Assembly: GCF_018141005.1 (NCBI RefSeq)
Contig: NZ_CP046582.1
Location: 1,178,001-1,242,000 of the forward strand
Length of the DNA stretch: 64,000 nucleotides
Direction: 5' to 3'
From: Erwinia sp. E602
GTDB taxonomy: Bacteria > Pseudomonadota > Gammaproteobacteria > Enterobacterales > Enterobacteriaceae
A program made the translations under genes and the position numbers. The notes under the pieces are model-generated. The model did not search any database. It saw only the letters and a list, made by a program, of their open reading frames with translations, and had not been told where the DNA came from. Below, one piece after another: positions 33,734 to 42,332 of this stretch; position 1 is the stretch's first letter, and every line of letters starts with the position of its first letter.

Positions 33734-34870
33734 ATGACGATACGATCCACCTACTGGCTCGGGCTGAGCTACTTCACCTATTTCTTCGCCTATGGGGTTT
33801 ACCTGCCGTTCTGGGCGGTGTGGCTGAAAGGCCGCGGCCTGTCGCCGGAGCAGATTGGCCTGCTGCTGGGCAGCGGCCTGGTGGCCCGCTTCGCCGGCAG
33901 CCTGCTGATTGCCTCCCGCGTTAACGATCCGGCGAAGCTGGTCGGCGCGCTGCGCCTGCTGGCGGTATTAACGCTGCTGTTTGCCGCCGGCTTCTGGCTC
34001 GGCAGCCAGTGGCTGTGGCTGCTGCTGGTGATGATCGGCTTTAACCTGTTCTTTTCGCCGCTGGTGCCGCTCAGCGATGCGCTGGCCGCCACCTGGCAGC
34101 GGCAGATCGCGCTGCCTTACGGGCCGGTGCGGCTGTGGGGATCGCTGGCGTTTGTGATCAGCTCGGCGCTGACCGGGGTGCTGGTCAGCCACTTCTCGTA
34201 CCATGCGATTCTGGTGCTGCTCTGTGCCGGCAGCGGGGCGATGATCCTCGGCATGCTGCTGCAGCCGGCGGTGATGCCGCAGGGCGAGGCGAAGCAGGGC
34301 GGCCCGGCGGGGCAGACCCGCTGGGCGGCGCTGCTGACGGAGAGCGCCGTCTGGCGCTTTATGCTGTGCGTGACGCTGATGCAGGGGGCGCACGCCGCCT
34401 ATTACGGCTTCAGCGCAATCTGGTGGCAGGAGGCGGGCTACCCGGCCAGCGTGGTTGGCTATCTGTGGTCGCTGGGGGTGGTGGCGGAGATCGTGATTTT
34501 CGCCGCCAGCCATCGCCTGTTCCGCCGCTGGTCGGCGCGCGATCTGCTGCTGCTGTCGGCGGTAAGCGGCATCGTACGCTGGAGCATTATGGCCAGCACC
34601 ACCGATCTCGGCTGGCTGATCGCGGCGCAGATCCTGCACTGCGGCAGCTTCACCGTCTGCCACCTGGCAGCGATGCGCTTTATCGCCGCCCGGCAGGGGG
34701 CGGAGGTGATCCGCCTGCAGTCGCTCTATTCGGCGCTGGCAATGGGCGGCGGGATCGCGCTGATGACCATGGTCTGCGGCGTGCTGTTCCAGCACCTGCA
34801 GGCGGGCATGTTCTGGGTGATGGCGCTGCTGGTCGTGCCGGCGCTGTTTCTGCGGCCGAAGGTGGCCTAG
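33734..34870 (+). CDS. hcaT: MFS transporter HcaT (putative 3-phenylpropionate permease)
   Basis: Twelve-helix major facilitator of the LacY/HcaT group, 378 residues against 379 in E. coli. It is strongly HcaT-like throughout: SYFTYFFAYGVYLPFWAVWL at the start, FNLFFSPLVPLSDALAATW, QGAHAAYYGFSAIWWQ and HCGSFTVCHLAAMRFIAARQG. In E. coli the name comes from the neighbouring hca catabolic genes; none are present here, so the real substrate is open. Ribosome site GGAGGG. Confidence 0.9.
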   Translation: MTIRSTYWLGLSYFTYFFAYGVYLPFWAVWLKGRGLSPEQIGLLLGSGLVARFAGSLLIASRVNDPAKLVGALRLLAVLTLLFAAGFWLGSQWLWLLLVMIGFNLFFSPLVPLSDALAATWQRQIALPYGPVRLWGSLAFVISSALTGVLVSHFSYHAILVLLCAGSGAMILGMLLQPAVMPQGEAKQGGPAGQTRWAALLTESAVWRFMLCVTLMQGAHAAYYGFSAIWWQEAGYPASVVGYLWSLGVVAEIVIFAASHRLFRRWSARDLLLLSAVSGIVRWSIMASTTDLGWLIAAQILHCGSFTVCHLAAMRFIAARQGAEVIRLQSLYSALAMGGGIALMTMVCGVLFQHLQAGMFWVMALLVVPALFLRPKVA

Positions 34871-34875
34871 CCCCG

Positions 34876-36147
34876 TCAGGACTCCAGCAGCGCGCGGATG
34901 CTAAGCTGCTGGTGTTCGCCCAGCGGCAGCTCGGCGTGGATCAGCGGCGGTGAGTAGAGCGGCAGCGGCGTGGCATAGGGGGTGATCACCAGCGCGATGC
35001 CTTTTGGCGCGCTGCTGCGCTGAAAGTCGACGACGTCCAGATAGCGGATAGCGATTGGCAGCAGGGTCAGCTCGCGCAGCTGGCGCTCGATCTGCTGCTC
35101 CAGCTGCGGGTTGTCGCCGGTCAGCAGCAGCACCTGCTTCTCCTGTAATGCGCCGTCCTGCATCAGCCAGGCACCAAATATCACCGCCACCAGCCCCAGC
35201 TCCTCCGACGAAAACTGCAACCCGTACTGCTGTTCCACGCCGGCCAGCGCCGCACGGGTGGTACGCATCAGGCGCGGATAGTGGCTGGCGATATCTTCCG
35301 TCAGGTCGCCGTCGATGCCGATGCCGAACAGGCCGCGCTCCAGCGCCTGCGCCAGGTGGCTGTAGAGTTTTTCGCTCAGCCCCGCCGGATGGTGAAAACG
35401 CATGCCGGCCAGTTGTTCAAAGTTCGCGATCAACTGCTCCACCGCCGCGTGCAGCTGCCGTTCGTGATCCCCCAGCAGCGCGGCCGCGCTGGGCATATGC
35501 AGCTGGCTGAACAGCAGCGCCAGCTGTGCGGCGTCCGACTCTCCCGTTGCCTGCCAGCCGCGTTTTTGCCAGCAGGCGACGATCTGCAGCGCCAGGGTAT
35601 ACTCGTTTTTCGCCGCCAGCCACCGCTGCTGCGCCGGGGTTAACTGCAGCGGGCTGCGGTGCACCAGCGCGTACTGCAGGTACAGCAGCATCAGCTGGCC
35701 GTCACGCTCGCTAAACTGGCGGGTCAGCGTTTTCGCCGCGTGGGCGATCAGCGCACCCAGGTTACGTTCGTCGTACAGCGCCTTGTCCGGCAGACCGCTC
35801 AGCAGATGCTGCCTTAACTGCTGCGCAAACCAGCCCTGCACAAAGTCCGGTGACAGGCGCAGCGCGCGGCGCAGCCCGTGCAACAGGCATAAGCGCTGGT
35901 CGAGCGGCGTGCCGCTCAGCGCCAGCTGGCCCTCGGCATTCTCTGCGATAGCAAGGCGGTGATAACGCTGGATTTCCTGCGCCACCTCCGCTATATCTTG
36001 CCGGGCCAGCGCGTCATCGCCGCCGTTATTCCGGCAGACGGACGCCAGCGTGACCGGAAGGCCAGGCAGGCACAGCATCAGGATCAGCTGACTGCGGCGC
36101 TGCGGGCTCGACAGGATAGCGGCGGCGGGGTGCCATTCACTCATCAT
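34876..36147 (-). CDS. csiE: Stationary-phase-inducible protein CsiE
   Basis: 423 residues against 426 in E. coli. PRD-like helical regions, as in sugar-PTS antiterminators, are recognisable: QLYTHLAQALERGLFGIGID-type region near 275-295 and the block RLMRTTRAALAGVEQQYG...EELGLVAVIFGAWLMQ near 305-345. The C-terminal part (about 350-423) looks like a degenerate PTS IIB domain. Function is unknown; in E. coli it is RpoS-dependent. Convergent with hcaT, five bases apart. Confidence 0.9.
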   Translation of the reverse strand: MMSEWHPAAAILSSPQRRSQLILMLCLPGLPVTLASVCRNNGGDDALARQDIAEVAQEIQRYHRLAIAENAEGQLALSGTPLDQRLCLLHGLRRALRLSPDFVQGWFAQQLRQHLLSGLPDKALYDERNLGALIAHAAKTLTRQFSERDGQLMLLYLQYALVHRSPLQLTPAQQRWLAAKNEYTLALQIVACWQKRGWQATGESDAAQLALLFSQLHMPSAAALLGDHERQLHAAVEQLIANFEQLAGMRFHHPAGLSEKLYSHLAQALERGLFGIGIDGDLTEDIASHYPRLMRTTRAALAGVEQQYGLQFSSEELGLVAVIFGAWLMQDGALQEKQVLLLTGDNPQLEQQIERQLRELTLLPIAIRYLDVVDFQRSSAPKGIALVITPYATPLPLYSPPLIHAELPLGEHQQLSIRALLES

Positions 36148-36280
36148 CGGCGCTCCCTGAAATTAACTATTCCTCTAAGAATAGCGTTAGCGCGCGCATC
36201 CGGCCGGAACTGGCGGAGTTTATTCAGCGCTTTTCAAGTCAGGTCACAAAAAAGAGTCGAAAACCGTCGAGAGGTTGATA

Positions 36281-36922
36281 TTGTTACATTATAACAGTTA
36301 CATTAAGCGGCTGGCGCTGACCACGGTACTGCTGTCGCCGCTGGCCTGGTCGCATCCGCACAGCTTTATCGATATGCAGACCACGCTGGTCCACCAGGGA
36401 GACAACCTGACCGGGCTGAAAATGCGCTGGGTGATGGATGAAATCACCTCAGCCGACCTGCTGTACGACGCCGGTGAGGCGAAACCCGGTTCTGAAGTGT
36501 GGAAAAAACTGGCGGCGGAGGTCATGGCCAACGTGCTCGGCCAGCACTACTTCAGCGAGTTTTATCAGCAGAAGCAGCCGGTGAAGTTCGACAACCTGCC
36601 GCCGGAGTACCATCTGTCGCGCCAGGGGCACCAGGCGGTGCTGGAGTTTATTCTACCGCTGGCCCACCCGCAGCCGCTGCGCGGCCAGCGCTACACCTTT
36701 ACCACCTTTGACCCGACCTACTTTGTGGATATGTATTACGACTCTGAAAAATCGCTGACCGTCCCCGCCGATCTGCCGCAGTGCAGCCTGGCGCTGCACA
36801 CCCCTAAACCGGATGCCTCAATGCAGGCGTATGCCCTGTCACTGGATAAAGCCGATGCCCCGGCGGAAGAGATGGATCTCGGCCGCCAGTTTGCCCAGAC
36901 GGTGACGCTGACATGTCAGTGA
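36281..36922 (+). CDS. DUF1007 periplasmic metal-uptake partner, ZevA-like
   Basis: About 213 residues. N-terminal signal peptide (YIKRLALTTVLLSPLAWS) with cleavage before HPHSFID, the His-rich start typical of DUF1007 proteins. In Haemophilus a DUF1007-type protein (ZevA) works with a NicO-type permease (ZevB) in zinc uptake. The next gene is such a permease, overlapping by 10 bases. No ATG is available: TTG at 36281 lies 6 bases after GAGAGG, while TTG at 36275 touches that sequence. A near-perfect Zur box overlaps the start codon, supporting zinc rather than nickel. Confidence 0.72.
   Translation: MLHYNSYIKRLALTTVLLSPLAWSHPHSFIDMQTTLVHQGDNLTGLKMRWVMDEITSADLLYDAGEAKPGSEVWKKLAAEVMANVLGQHYFSEFYQQKQPVKFDNLPPEYHLSRQGHQAVLEFILPLAHPQPLRGQRYTFTTFDPTYFVDMYYDSEKSLTVPADLPQCSLALHTPKPDASMQAYALSLDKADAPAEEMDLGRQFAQTVTLTCQ
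36282..36296. promoter_or_regulatory. Zur box at the start of the zevA-like gene
   Basis: TGTTACATTATAACA differs from the core Zur operator TGTTATAnTATAACA at one position. It covers the putative TTG start, so repression would act at or just downstream of the transcription start, or the true promoter lies very close upstream. Confidence 0.6.
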
Positions 36923-38160
36923 TGCCGGTTACGGCACCGCGCTGGCGGCAGGCCTGGCCGCTGTGGCTGCTGGTGATACTCTTCGCCGGGGGGGCGCTGT
37001 TCGCCTGGCAGGCGTGGCCGCAGATCCTGCTGCAAAGCGTGCTGTGGCAGAAGGCGCTGCACCAGCAGATGACCGCGCTGCTGCAGCAGGTCGCCGCCAA
37101 CCCGCATCAGGCCGGGCTGACGCTGATGGGCTTCAGCCTGCTGTACGGCGTGCTGCATGCGCTCGGCCCCGGGCACGGTAAAGTGGTGATCGCCACCTTT
37201 CTCGCCACCCATCCCACCCGCATCAAAACCAGCCTGCAGCTGACGCTGGCCGCCGCCATCGTGCAGGGCGGGGTGGCGATTGCGCTGGTTACGGTGATGC
37301 TGGTGGCGTTGCAGCTCTCCTCCCGGCAGCTGCACCTCAGCAGCTGGTGGCTGGAGAAAAGCAGCTATCTGCTGGTGGCCGCGCTGGGCGTCTGGCTGTG
37401 CTGGCGTGCGCTGGGCCGGCTGCGGCTGGCGCTGCGGCCCGTTGACGAAGGGGCCGCTGGCGCACTGGCTGAGGTCGTCCCGGTGGGCAACGCATCTGTT
37501 AATGCCATTCCGACGTCCGGCAGGCCTGCTGATGGCACACCGCAGGTGAATGAACCTGCTGCTGTCCTTGCCAGGCCTGAGCCGATGGCGGCTGCGGGGC
37601 AGGCGGTAGGGATCGCCGCCGTTGCTGCTGTGTCGACCGGCAGGTCGCAGAACGGAAAGATCACCTCAGCCACGCTGCTACAGCGCGCAGGAAACGCAGA
37701 GCCAACGGCTAATGGCGCCAGGGCGCTGCCTGGCCATCAGCATTCAGCCCACTGCGGCTGCGGCCATCAGCATCTGCCGGACGCGCGGCAGCTGGCCGCC
37801 GCCGTGGGCTGGAAAACGAAGCTGATGGTGGTGCTGTCAATGGGGCTGCGGCCCTGCTCGGGCGCGATCATGATGCTGCTGTTCTCGAAGGTGATCGGCG
37901 TGTATCTGTGGGGCGTACTCTCGGCGCTGGTGATGGCGGCGGGTACCGCGCTGACCGTCTCGGCAATGGCGCTGCTGGTGCAGGTGTCGCGGGTGCTGGC
38001 GCTGCGCCTCAGCCGTAACCGGCCGGCGGCGGCCTGGCATCAGGTGGCGTTAAGCTGCCTGGCGCTAAGCGGCGGAATACTGCTGGTGGCGATCGGGGTG
38101 ATGCTGTGGCTCAGCGCCCAGCCGGCGATCTCAGGCGGCATTCGTCCGCTGTTTCGCTGA
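36913..38160 (+). CDS. NicO-family metal permease, ZevB-like, with long Ala/Pro-rich linker
   Basis: 415 residues. N-terminal helix (about 15-35), then the NicO core with GFSLLYGVLHALGPGHGKVVIATF (about 73-96), two helices up to about 172, a long cytoplasmic loop, and further helices with GLRPCSGAIMMLLFSKVIG (about 311-329). The two His/Cys-type signatures (HALGPGHGK and RPCSGA) are those of nickel/cobalt/zinc NicO transporters. The loop ends in a metal-binding cluster GHQHSAHCGCGHQH (about 275-288). About 90 residues of low-complexity linker (about 180-272) precede it and look inserted. Coupled to the DUF1007 gene. Confidence 0.78.
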   Translation: MSVMPVTAPRWRQAWPLWLLVILFAGGALFAWQAWPQILLQSVLWQKALHQQMTALLQQVAANPHQAGLTLMGFSLLYGVLHALGPGHGKVVIATFLATHPTRIKTSLQLTLAAAIVQGGVAIALVTVMLVALQLSSRQLHLSSWWLEKSSYLLVAALGVWLCWRALGRLRLALRPVDEGAAGALAEVVPVGNASVNAIPTSGRPADGTPQVNEPAAVLARPEPMAAAGQAVGIAAVAAVSTGRSQNGKITSATLLQRAGNAEPTANGARALPGHQHSAHCGCGHQHLPDARQLAAAVGWKTKLMVVLSMGLRPCSGAIMMLLFSKVIGVYLWGVLSALVMAAGTALTVSAMALLVQVSRVLALRLSRNRPAAAWHQVALSCLALSGGILLVAIGVMLWLSAQPAISGGIRPLFR

Positions 38161-38250
38161 AAAACAGGGTATCAGAGTGAGGAGGCAGGTCAGGATTGAC
38201 TCAGAGGGGGTAGGGCTGAAGGGGCCTGGCATCAACTCGCAACCAGAGTA

Positions 38251-38288
38251 GCGTCGCAGCGCGGGAAGGTTTCTCCACGCTGCGACGC
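38251..38288. other. Strong hairpin between zevB-like gene and suhB
   Basis: GCGTCGCAGCG (38251-38261) pairs perfectly with CGCTGCGACGC (38278-38288) across a 16-base loop, in the space between the two convergent genes. There is no U-run on either strand. It may limit read-through or be an inverted-repeat element. Confidence 0.5.
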
Positions 38289-38297
38289 CCGGCCGGC

Positions 38298-39101
38298 TTA
38301 GCGCTTCAGCGCTTCGCTCAGTTCGTCACGCATGGCGGCGAGCAGGGATTTCACCACGCGCGGGTTACCGGCGACGATGTTACCGGAATGCATATAACCG
38401 TGTGCACCAACGAAGTCGGTCACCAGGCCGCCGGCTTCACGCACCAGCAGTTCACCTGCCGCGAAATCCCACGGCTTCAGGCCGATTTCAAAGTAACCAT
38501 CGACGCGGCCGGCGGCCACATAGGCCAGATCCAGCGCGGCAGAGCCGGTGCGGCGGAAGTCCGCGCACTGGGTGAACAGTTTACCGACGATGTTGATGTA
38601 CGGTGTGGCGTGCTGCTTCAGTTTGAACGGGAAGCCGGTGGCCAGAATGGTGCCATCCAGGTCGCGGGCGGTGCCGCCGCGCAGACGGTAGCCGTTCAGC
38701 TGTGCACCCTGGCCGCGTACGGCGCTGTACAGTTCATTACGCATTGGATCGTAAACCACCGCCACTTCGGTGCGGCCTTTGATGCGCACGGCGATAGAAA
38801 CAGAGAAGTGAGGCAGGCGTTTGATGAAGTTGGTGGTGCCATCCAGAGGGTCGATAATCCACTGCACATCCTGGTCTTCACCGGCTAACTCACCACTCTC
38901 TTCGGTAATGATGGTGTGTTTTGGGTATGACTTGCGAATCACCTCAATAATCTGGCGTTCGGCTTCGCGATCAACATTAGTAACAAAGTCGTTGCTGCCT
39001 TTCTGGCTGGCTTCGACTGCGTCCGGGGTTTCATAGTTCTTGGCAATTACGTTACCGGCCTTGCGCGCAGCGCGCACGGCGATGTTGAGCATCGGATGCA
39101 T
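38298..39101 (-). CDS. suhB: Inositol-1-monophosphatase SuhB / antitermination factor
   Basis: Mg-dependent phosphatase; in E. coli its main role is in the rRNA antitermination complex with NusA. 267 residues from ATG 39101 (MHPMLNIAVRAARKAGN); the frame opens four codons earlier. Metal site motifs EESGE (about 67-71) and WIIDPLDGTTNF (about 80-91), and the C-terminal KPWDFAAGELLVREAGG (about 212-228), are intact. Divergent from trmJ. Confidence 0.96.
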   Translation of the reverse strand: MHPMLNIAVRAARKAGNVIAKNYETPDAVEASQKGSNDFVTNVDREAERQIIEVIRKSYPKHTIITEESGELAGEDQDVQWIIDPLDGTTNFIKRLPHFSVSIAVRIKGRTEVAVVYDPMRNELYSAVRGQGAQLNGYRLRGGTARDLDGTILATGFPFKLKQHATPYINIVGKLFTQCADFRRTGSAALDLAYVAAGRVDGYFEIGLKPWDFAAGELLVREAGGLVTDFVGAHGYMHSGNIVAGNPRVVKSLLAAMRDELSEALKR

Positions 39102-39360
39102 GTATCGTCTCACTGGATGTTAAAGAACATTTTGACCGGCACATCTGGTGCTGCCACTGCGTTGGCTGCGTTTACTCACCCGAGTCGCTTACTGGAGTAA
39201 GCTCACGGGATTCGCGCTCTTGCCGCCTTGTTGCAGCATCAGCTGTTTGGTCAAAATTTGCGATTTGATTATAAAGCGGCGCGTAGTATAGCAGGACAAA
39301 AAAGAAAAAGTCCCGGAAATATGTTAGCATCGCCAAATTATTCCTCAACCTGACTCTCTC

Positions 39361-40089
39361 ATGCTGCAAAATATCCGAATCGTACTGGTAGAAACCTCCC
39401 ACACCGGCAACATGGGTTCCGTCGCGCGCGCGATGAAAACCATGGGCTTAACCAACCTTTACCTCGTCAACCCGCTGGTGAAACCGGACTCGCAGGCGAT
39501 CGCGCTGGCCGCCGGTGCCAGCGACGTGATCGGCGACGCGAAAATTGTCGATACGCTGGATGACGCCATCGCCGGCTGTTCGCTGGTGGTCGGCACCAGC
39601 GCCCGCTCGCGTTCGCTGCCGTGGCCGATGCTCGACCCGCGCGAATGCGGACTGAAAAGCGTGGCAGAGGGGCAGCAGGCGCCGGTGGCGCTGGTGTTTG
39701 GCCGCGAACGTACCGGGCTGACCAACGACGAACTGCAGAAGTGCCACTACCACGTAGCGATCGCCGCTAACCCGGAGTACAGCTCGCTGAACCTGGCGAT
39801 GGCGGTGCAGATTATCGCCTATGAAGTGCGCATGGCGTGGCTGCAGGCGCAGGAAGGCGAGCAGGTGGCGGCGGCAGAAGAATCCCCGTACCCGCTGGTT
39901 GATGACCTGGAGCGTTTCTACCAGCATATGGAGAAGATGATGCTGGCCAGCGGCTTTATCCGCGAAAACGCGCCTGGCCAGGTAATGAGCAAAATGCGTC
40001 GCCTGTTTACCCGCGCGCGTCCGGAGCGTGACGAGCTGGCGATTCTGCGCGGCATGCTCTCCTCGCTGGAAAAACGCCAGGGCGAGTAG
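39361..40089 (+). CDS. trmJ: tRNA (cytidine/uridine-2'-O-)-methyltransferase TrmJ
   Basis: SPOUT-class enzyme methylating the 2'-OH of residue 32 in several tRNAs. 242 residues. The N-terminal SPOUT domain shows [20 protein letters not shown] (about 11-30), the knot motif [15 protein letters not shown] (about 110-124) and [15 protein letters not shown] (about 141-155). A helical C-terminal extension of about 70 residues follows. Upstream of iscR as in E. coli. Confidence 0.95.
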   Translation: MLQNIRIVLVETSHTGNMGSVARAMKTMGLTNLYLVNPLVKPDSQAIALAAGASDVIGDAKIVDTLDDAIAGCSLVVGTSARSRSLPWPMLDPRECGLKSVAEGQQAPVALVFGRERTGLTNDELQKCHYHVAIAANPEYSSLNLAMAVQIIAYEVRMAWLQAQEGEQVAAAEESPYPLVDDLERFYQHMEKMMLASGFIRENAPGQVMSKMRRLFTRARPERDELAILRGMLSSLEKRQGE

Positions 40090-40113
40090 GGGTATCGGGC
40101 CTAAAAACGGCGG

Positions 40114-40193
40114 ATAATAGTTGAGTGGATTACCAGGTTAAATAGTTGAGTGTTTTAGTCAGATAAATACTTGACTGTTTTACTCGGGAATGT
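40114..40193 (+). promoter_or_regulatory. iscR promoter region with three type 1 IscR-like sites
   Basis: Three sequences of the form AATAsTTGAsTG... repeat at about 26-base spacing, starting at 40116, 40141 and 40166. Sites 2 and 3 have the two-half form (TTGAGTGTTTTAGTCAGAT; TTGACTGTTTTACTCGGGA), matching the type 1 motif bound by [2Fe-2S]-IscR. The third contains the -35 TTGACT (40171-40176). Together they imply that holo-IscR autorepression is kept although most of the operon is gone. Confidence 0.75.
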
Positions 40194-40252
40194 AAAACTT
40201 CGACCATCTTTTGAGAACATCCCTACCGGATTACCACTGAGGTTGATACACC

Positions 40253-40750
40253 ATGAGACTGACATCCAAAGGCCGTTACGCTGTTACCGCTATGCTTGAT
40301 GTTGCACTGCACTCTCACCAGGGGCCGGTGCCGTTAGCGGATATCTCAGAGCGTCAGGGTATCTCCCTCTCTTACCTGGAGCAGCTGTTCTCCCGCCTGC
40401 GTAAGAACGGTCTGGTGGCCAGCGTTCGTGGTCCGGGCGGTGGTTATCTGCTGGGTAAAGACTCTGACGCGATTGCGGTCGGCGCGGTGATCACCGCCGT
40501 TGATGAATCGGTTGACGCCACCAAGTGCCAGGGTAAAGAAGGCTGCCAGGGCGGCGAAAAGTGCCTGACCCACGTGCTGTGGCGCGATCTGAGCGAGCGC
40601 ATCAGCGACTTCCTCAACAACATTACGCTGGCTGAGCTGGTTAACAACCAGGAGATCCTGGAAGTGGCCGACCGTCAGAACAGCAACGAAATCCGTCGCG
40701 TGCCAAACGGCCGCATTCAGGATACGATTGATATTCGCCTGCGCGCCTGA
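40253..40750 (+). CDS. iscR: Fe-S cluster assembly regulator IscR
   Basis: Rrf2-family transcription factor with a [2Fe-2S] cluster. 165 residues. The winged helix-turn-helix is in the first 65 residues ([29 protein letters not shown]). The cluster ligands C92, C98, C104 and H107 are all present in [20 protein letters not shown], spaced as in E. coli. In E. coli the cluster is loaded mainly by the Isc machinery and reports its capacity. Here that machinery is not encoded downstream, so loading must come from another system or from an iscU elsewhere. Confidence 0.97.
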   Translation: MRLTSKGRYAVTAMLDVALHSHQGPVPLADISERQGISLSYLEQLFSRLRKNGLVASVRGPGGGYLLGKDSDAIAVGAVITAVDESVDATKCQGKEGCQGGEKCLTHVLWRDLSERISDFLNNITLAELVNNQEILEVADRQNSNEIRRVPNGRIQDTIDIRLRA

Positions 40751-40941
40751 TCGCAGTCCGGGCGGGGTGCTCCCGCCCCCGGAATGACCCTTTACCGCTG
40801 ACACTTTGGCCCGCTGGCCGGGGTGATAACGGTGAAGGGTTTTGGTTTTTACCGCCAGGTAAGCCACGCCGGGGTTCAGCCGCTGAACCGGTCACCGACT
40901 TCGCCGTGCAGGTATGAACCCATGTACGGAGCTTTCCCGCA

Positions 40942-42144
40942 ATGAAATTACCGATCTACCTCGATTACTCCGCCACTACCCCGGCCGATCCGCGCGTTGC
41001 CGCAAAAATGATGCAGTGCCTGACCCAGGACGGGACTTTTGGTAACCCGGCCTCGCGCTCGCACCGTTACGGCTGGCAGGCGGAAGAGGCGGTGGACGTG
41101 GCGCGTAACCAGGTTGCTGAACTGGTGGGAGCCGATCCGCGCGAAATCGTTTTTACCTCCGGTGCCACCGAAGCCAATAACCTGGCGATCAAGGGCGCAG
41201 CCACCGCCAATCCTGAGAAAGGCCGCCACATCGTTACCTGTACCACCGAGCACAAGGCGGTGCTGGACACCTGCGCGCAGCTGGAGCAGCAGGGGTTCAG
41301 CGTCACTTATCTGAACCCAAACGCCAGCGGCCTGCTGACGCTGGAGCAGGTTAAAGACGCGCTGCGCGACGACACCGTGCTGGTGTCGATCATGCACGTC
41401 AACAACGAAATCGGCGTGGTGCAGGATATTGCCGCCATCGGCGAGATGTGCCGCGCCCGCGGCATCCTGTTCCACGTCGATGCCACCCAGAGCGTCGGCA
41501 AGCTGCCTGTCGACCTCGGCGCACTGCCGGTCGATTTGATGTCCTTCTCGGCGCACAAGCTGTATGGCCCGAAAGGCATCGGCGCACTTTACGTCAGCCG
41601 TAAACCGCGGGTGCTGCTGGACGCGCAGATCCACGGCGGTGGCCACGAGCGCGGCATGCGCTCCGGTACCCTGCCGGTGCACCAGATCGTCGGTATGGGC
41701 GAAGCCTACCGTATTGCCCGCGAAGAGATGCAGGTAGAAATGGCGCGGCTGGGCACGCTGCGCAGCCGCCTGTGGCAGGGGCTGAACCAGCTCGACCAGG
41801 TATTTGTCAACGGCCAGCTGGAGGGCGGATCGCCGGCCATTCTCAACGTCAGCTTCGGCTACGTCGACGGTGAGTCGCTGATTATGATGCTGAAGGATCT
41901 GGCGGTCTCGACCGGGTCGGCCTGCACCTCGGCCAGTATGGAGCCCTCTTACGTGCTGCGGGCGATCGGCCTCAGCGACGCGCTGGCGCACAGCTCGATC
42001 CGCTTCTCCCTTGGGCGTTTCACGACTGAAGAAGAGATCGACTACAGCATTGCGCTGGTGTGTAAATCAGTCTCCCGACTGCGGGAGCTGTCAGCGGAAT
42101 GGCAGGCGTTTCAGGCCGAACGGCAGCGCACCCCGACCCTGTAA
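40942..42144 (+). CDS. iscS: Cysteine desulfurase IscS with altered C-terminus
   Basis: PLP enzyme that takes sulfur from cysteine as an enzyme persulfide, supplying Fe-S scaffolds and tRNA thiolation (TusA, ThiI). 400 residues against 404. PLP lysine K206 ([12 protein letters not shown]) and catalytic C328 ([17 protein letters not shown]) are at the E. coli positions. From about residue 383 the sequence diverges ([17 protein letters not shown]): the tail ending in E-W-A-H-H, conserved from E. coli to mitochondria and involved in IscU binding, is gone. The next gene is pepB, with no iscU, iscA, hscB, hscA, fdx or iscX. Confidence 0.96.
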   Translation: MKLPIYLDYSATTPADPRVAAKMMQCLTQDGTFGNPASRSHRYGWQAEEAVDVARNQVAELVGADPREIVFTSGATEANNLAIKGAATANPEKGRHIVTCTTEHKAVLDTCAQLEQQGFSVTYLNPNASGLLTLEQVKDALRDDTVLVSIMHVNNEIGVVQDIAAIGEMCRARGILFHVDATQSVGKLPVDLGALPVDLMSFSAHKLYGPKGIGALYVSRKPRVLLDAQIHGGGHERGMRSGTLPVHQIVGMGEAYRIAREEMQVEMARLGTLRSRLWQGLNQLDQVFVNGQLEGGSPAILNVSFGYVDGESLIMMLKDLAVSTGSACTSASMEPSYVLRAIGLSDALAHSSIRFSLGRFTTEEEIDYSIALVCKSVSRLRELSAEWQAFQAERQRTPTL

Positions 42145-42160
42145 CGGTGGTTGACCCCAA

Positions 42161-42189
42161 CGGGCGGCAAATATGCCGCCCGTTTTTTT
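42161..42189 (+). terminator. iscRS Rho-independent terminator
   Basis: Perfect 9-bp stem CGGGCGGCA / TGCCGCCCG followed by seven T residues, 17 bases after the iscS stop. It ends the operon after two genes. The following 143 bases up to pepB show no remnant of iscX or other isc genes that I can recognise. Confidence 0.93.
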
Positions 42190-42332
42190 ACGGTGAAAGC
42201 GGCTGAACGCATCCACCGAAAACATTCCCCGCCGTTTTCTGATAGTCTGATGTAAAACAACAAACAACTAATGTGAACCGTCGGCCCTGAACAGCGCCGG
42301 CGCGCACGATAAAACCGATCAAGGAGCCTGTG

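Noticed and set aside
42190..42332. Remnants of iscX or fdx before pepB
   Set aside because: I looked in all frames for the acidic IscX pattern and ferredoxin Cys spacing and found none.
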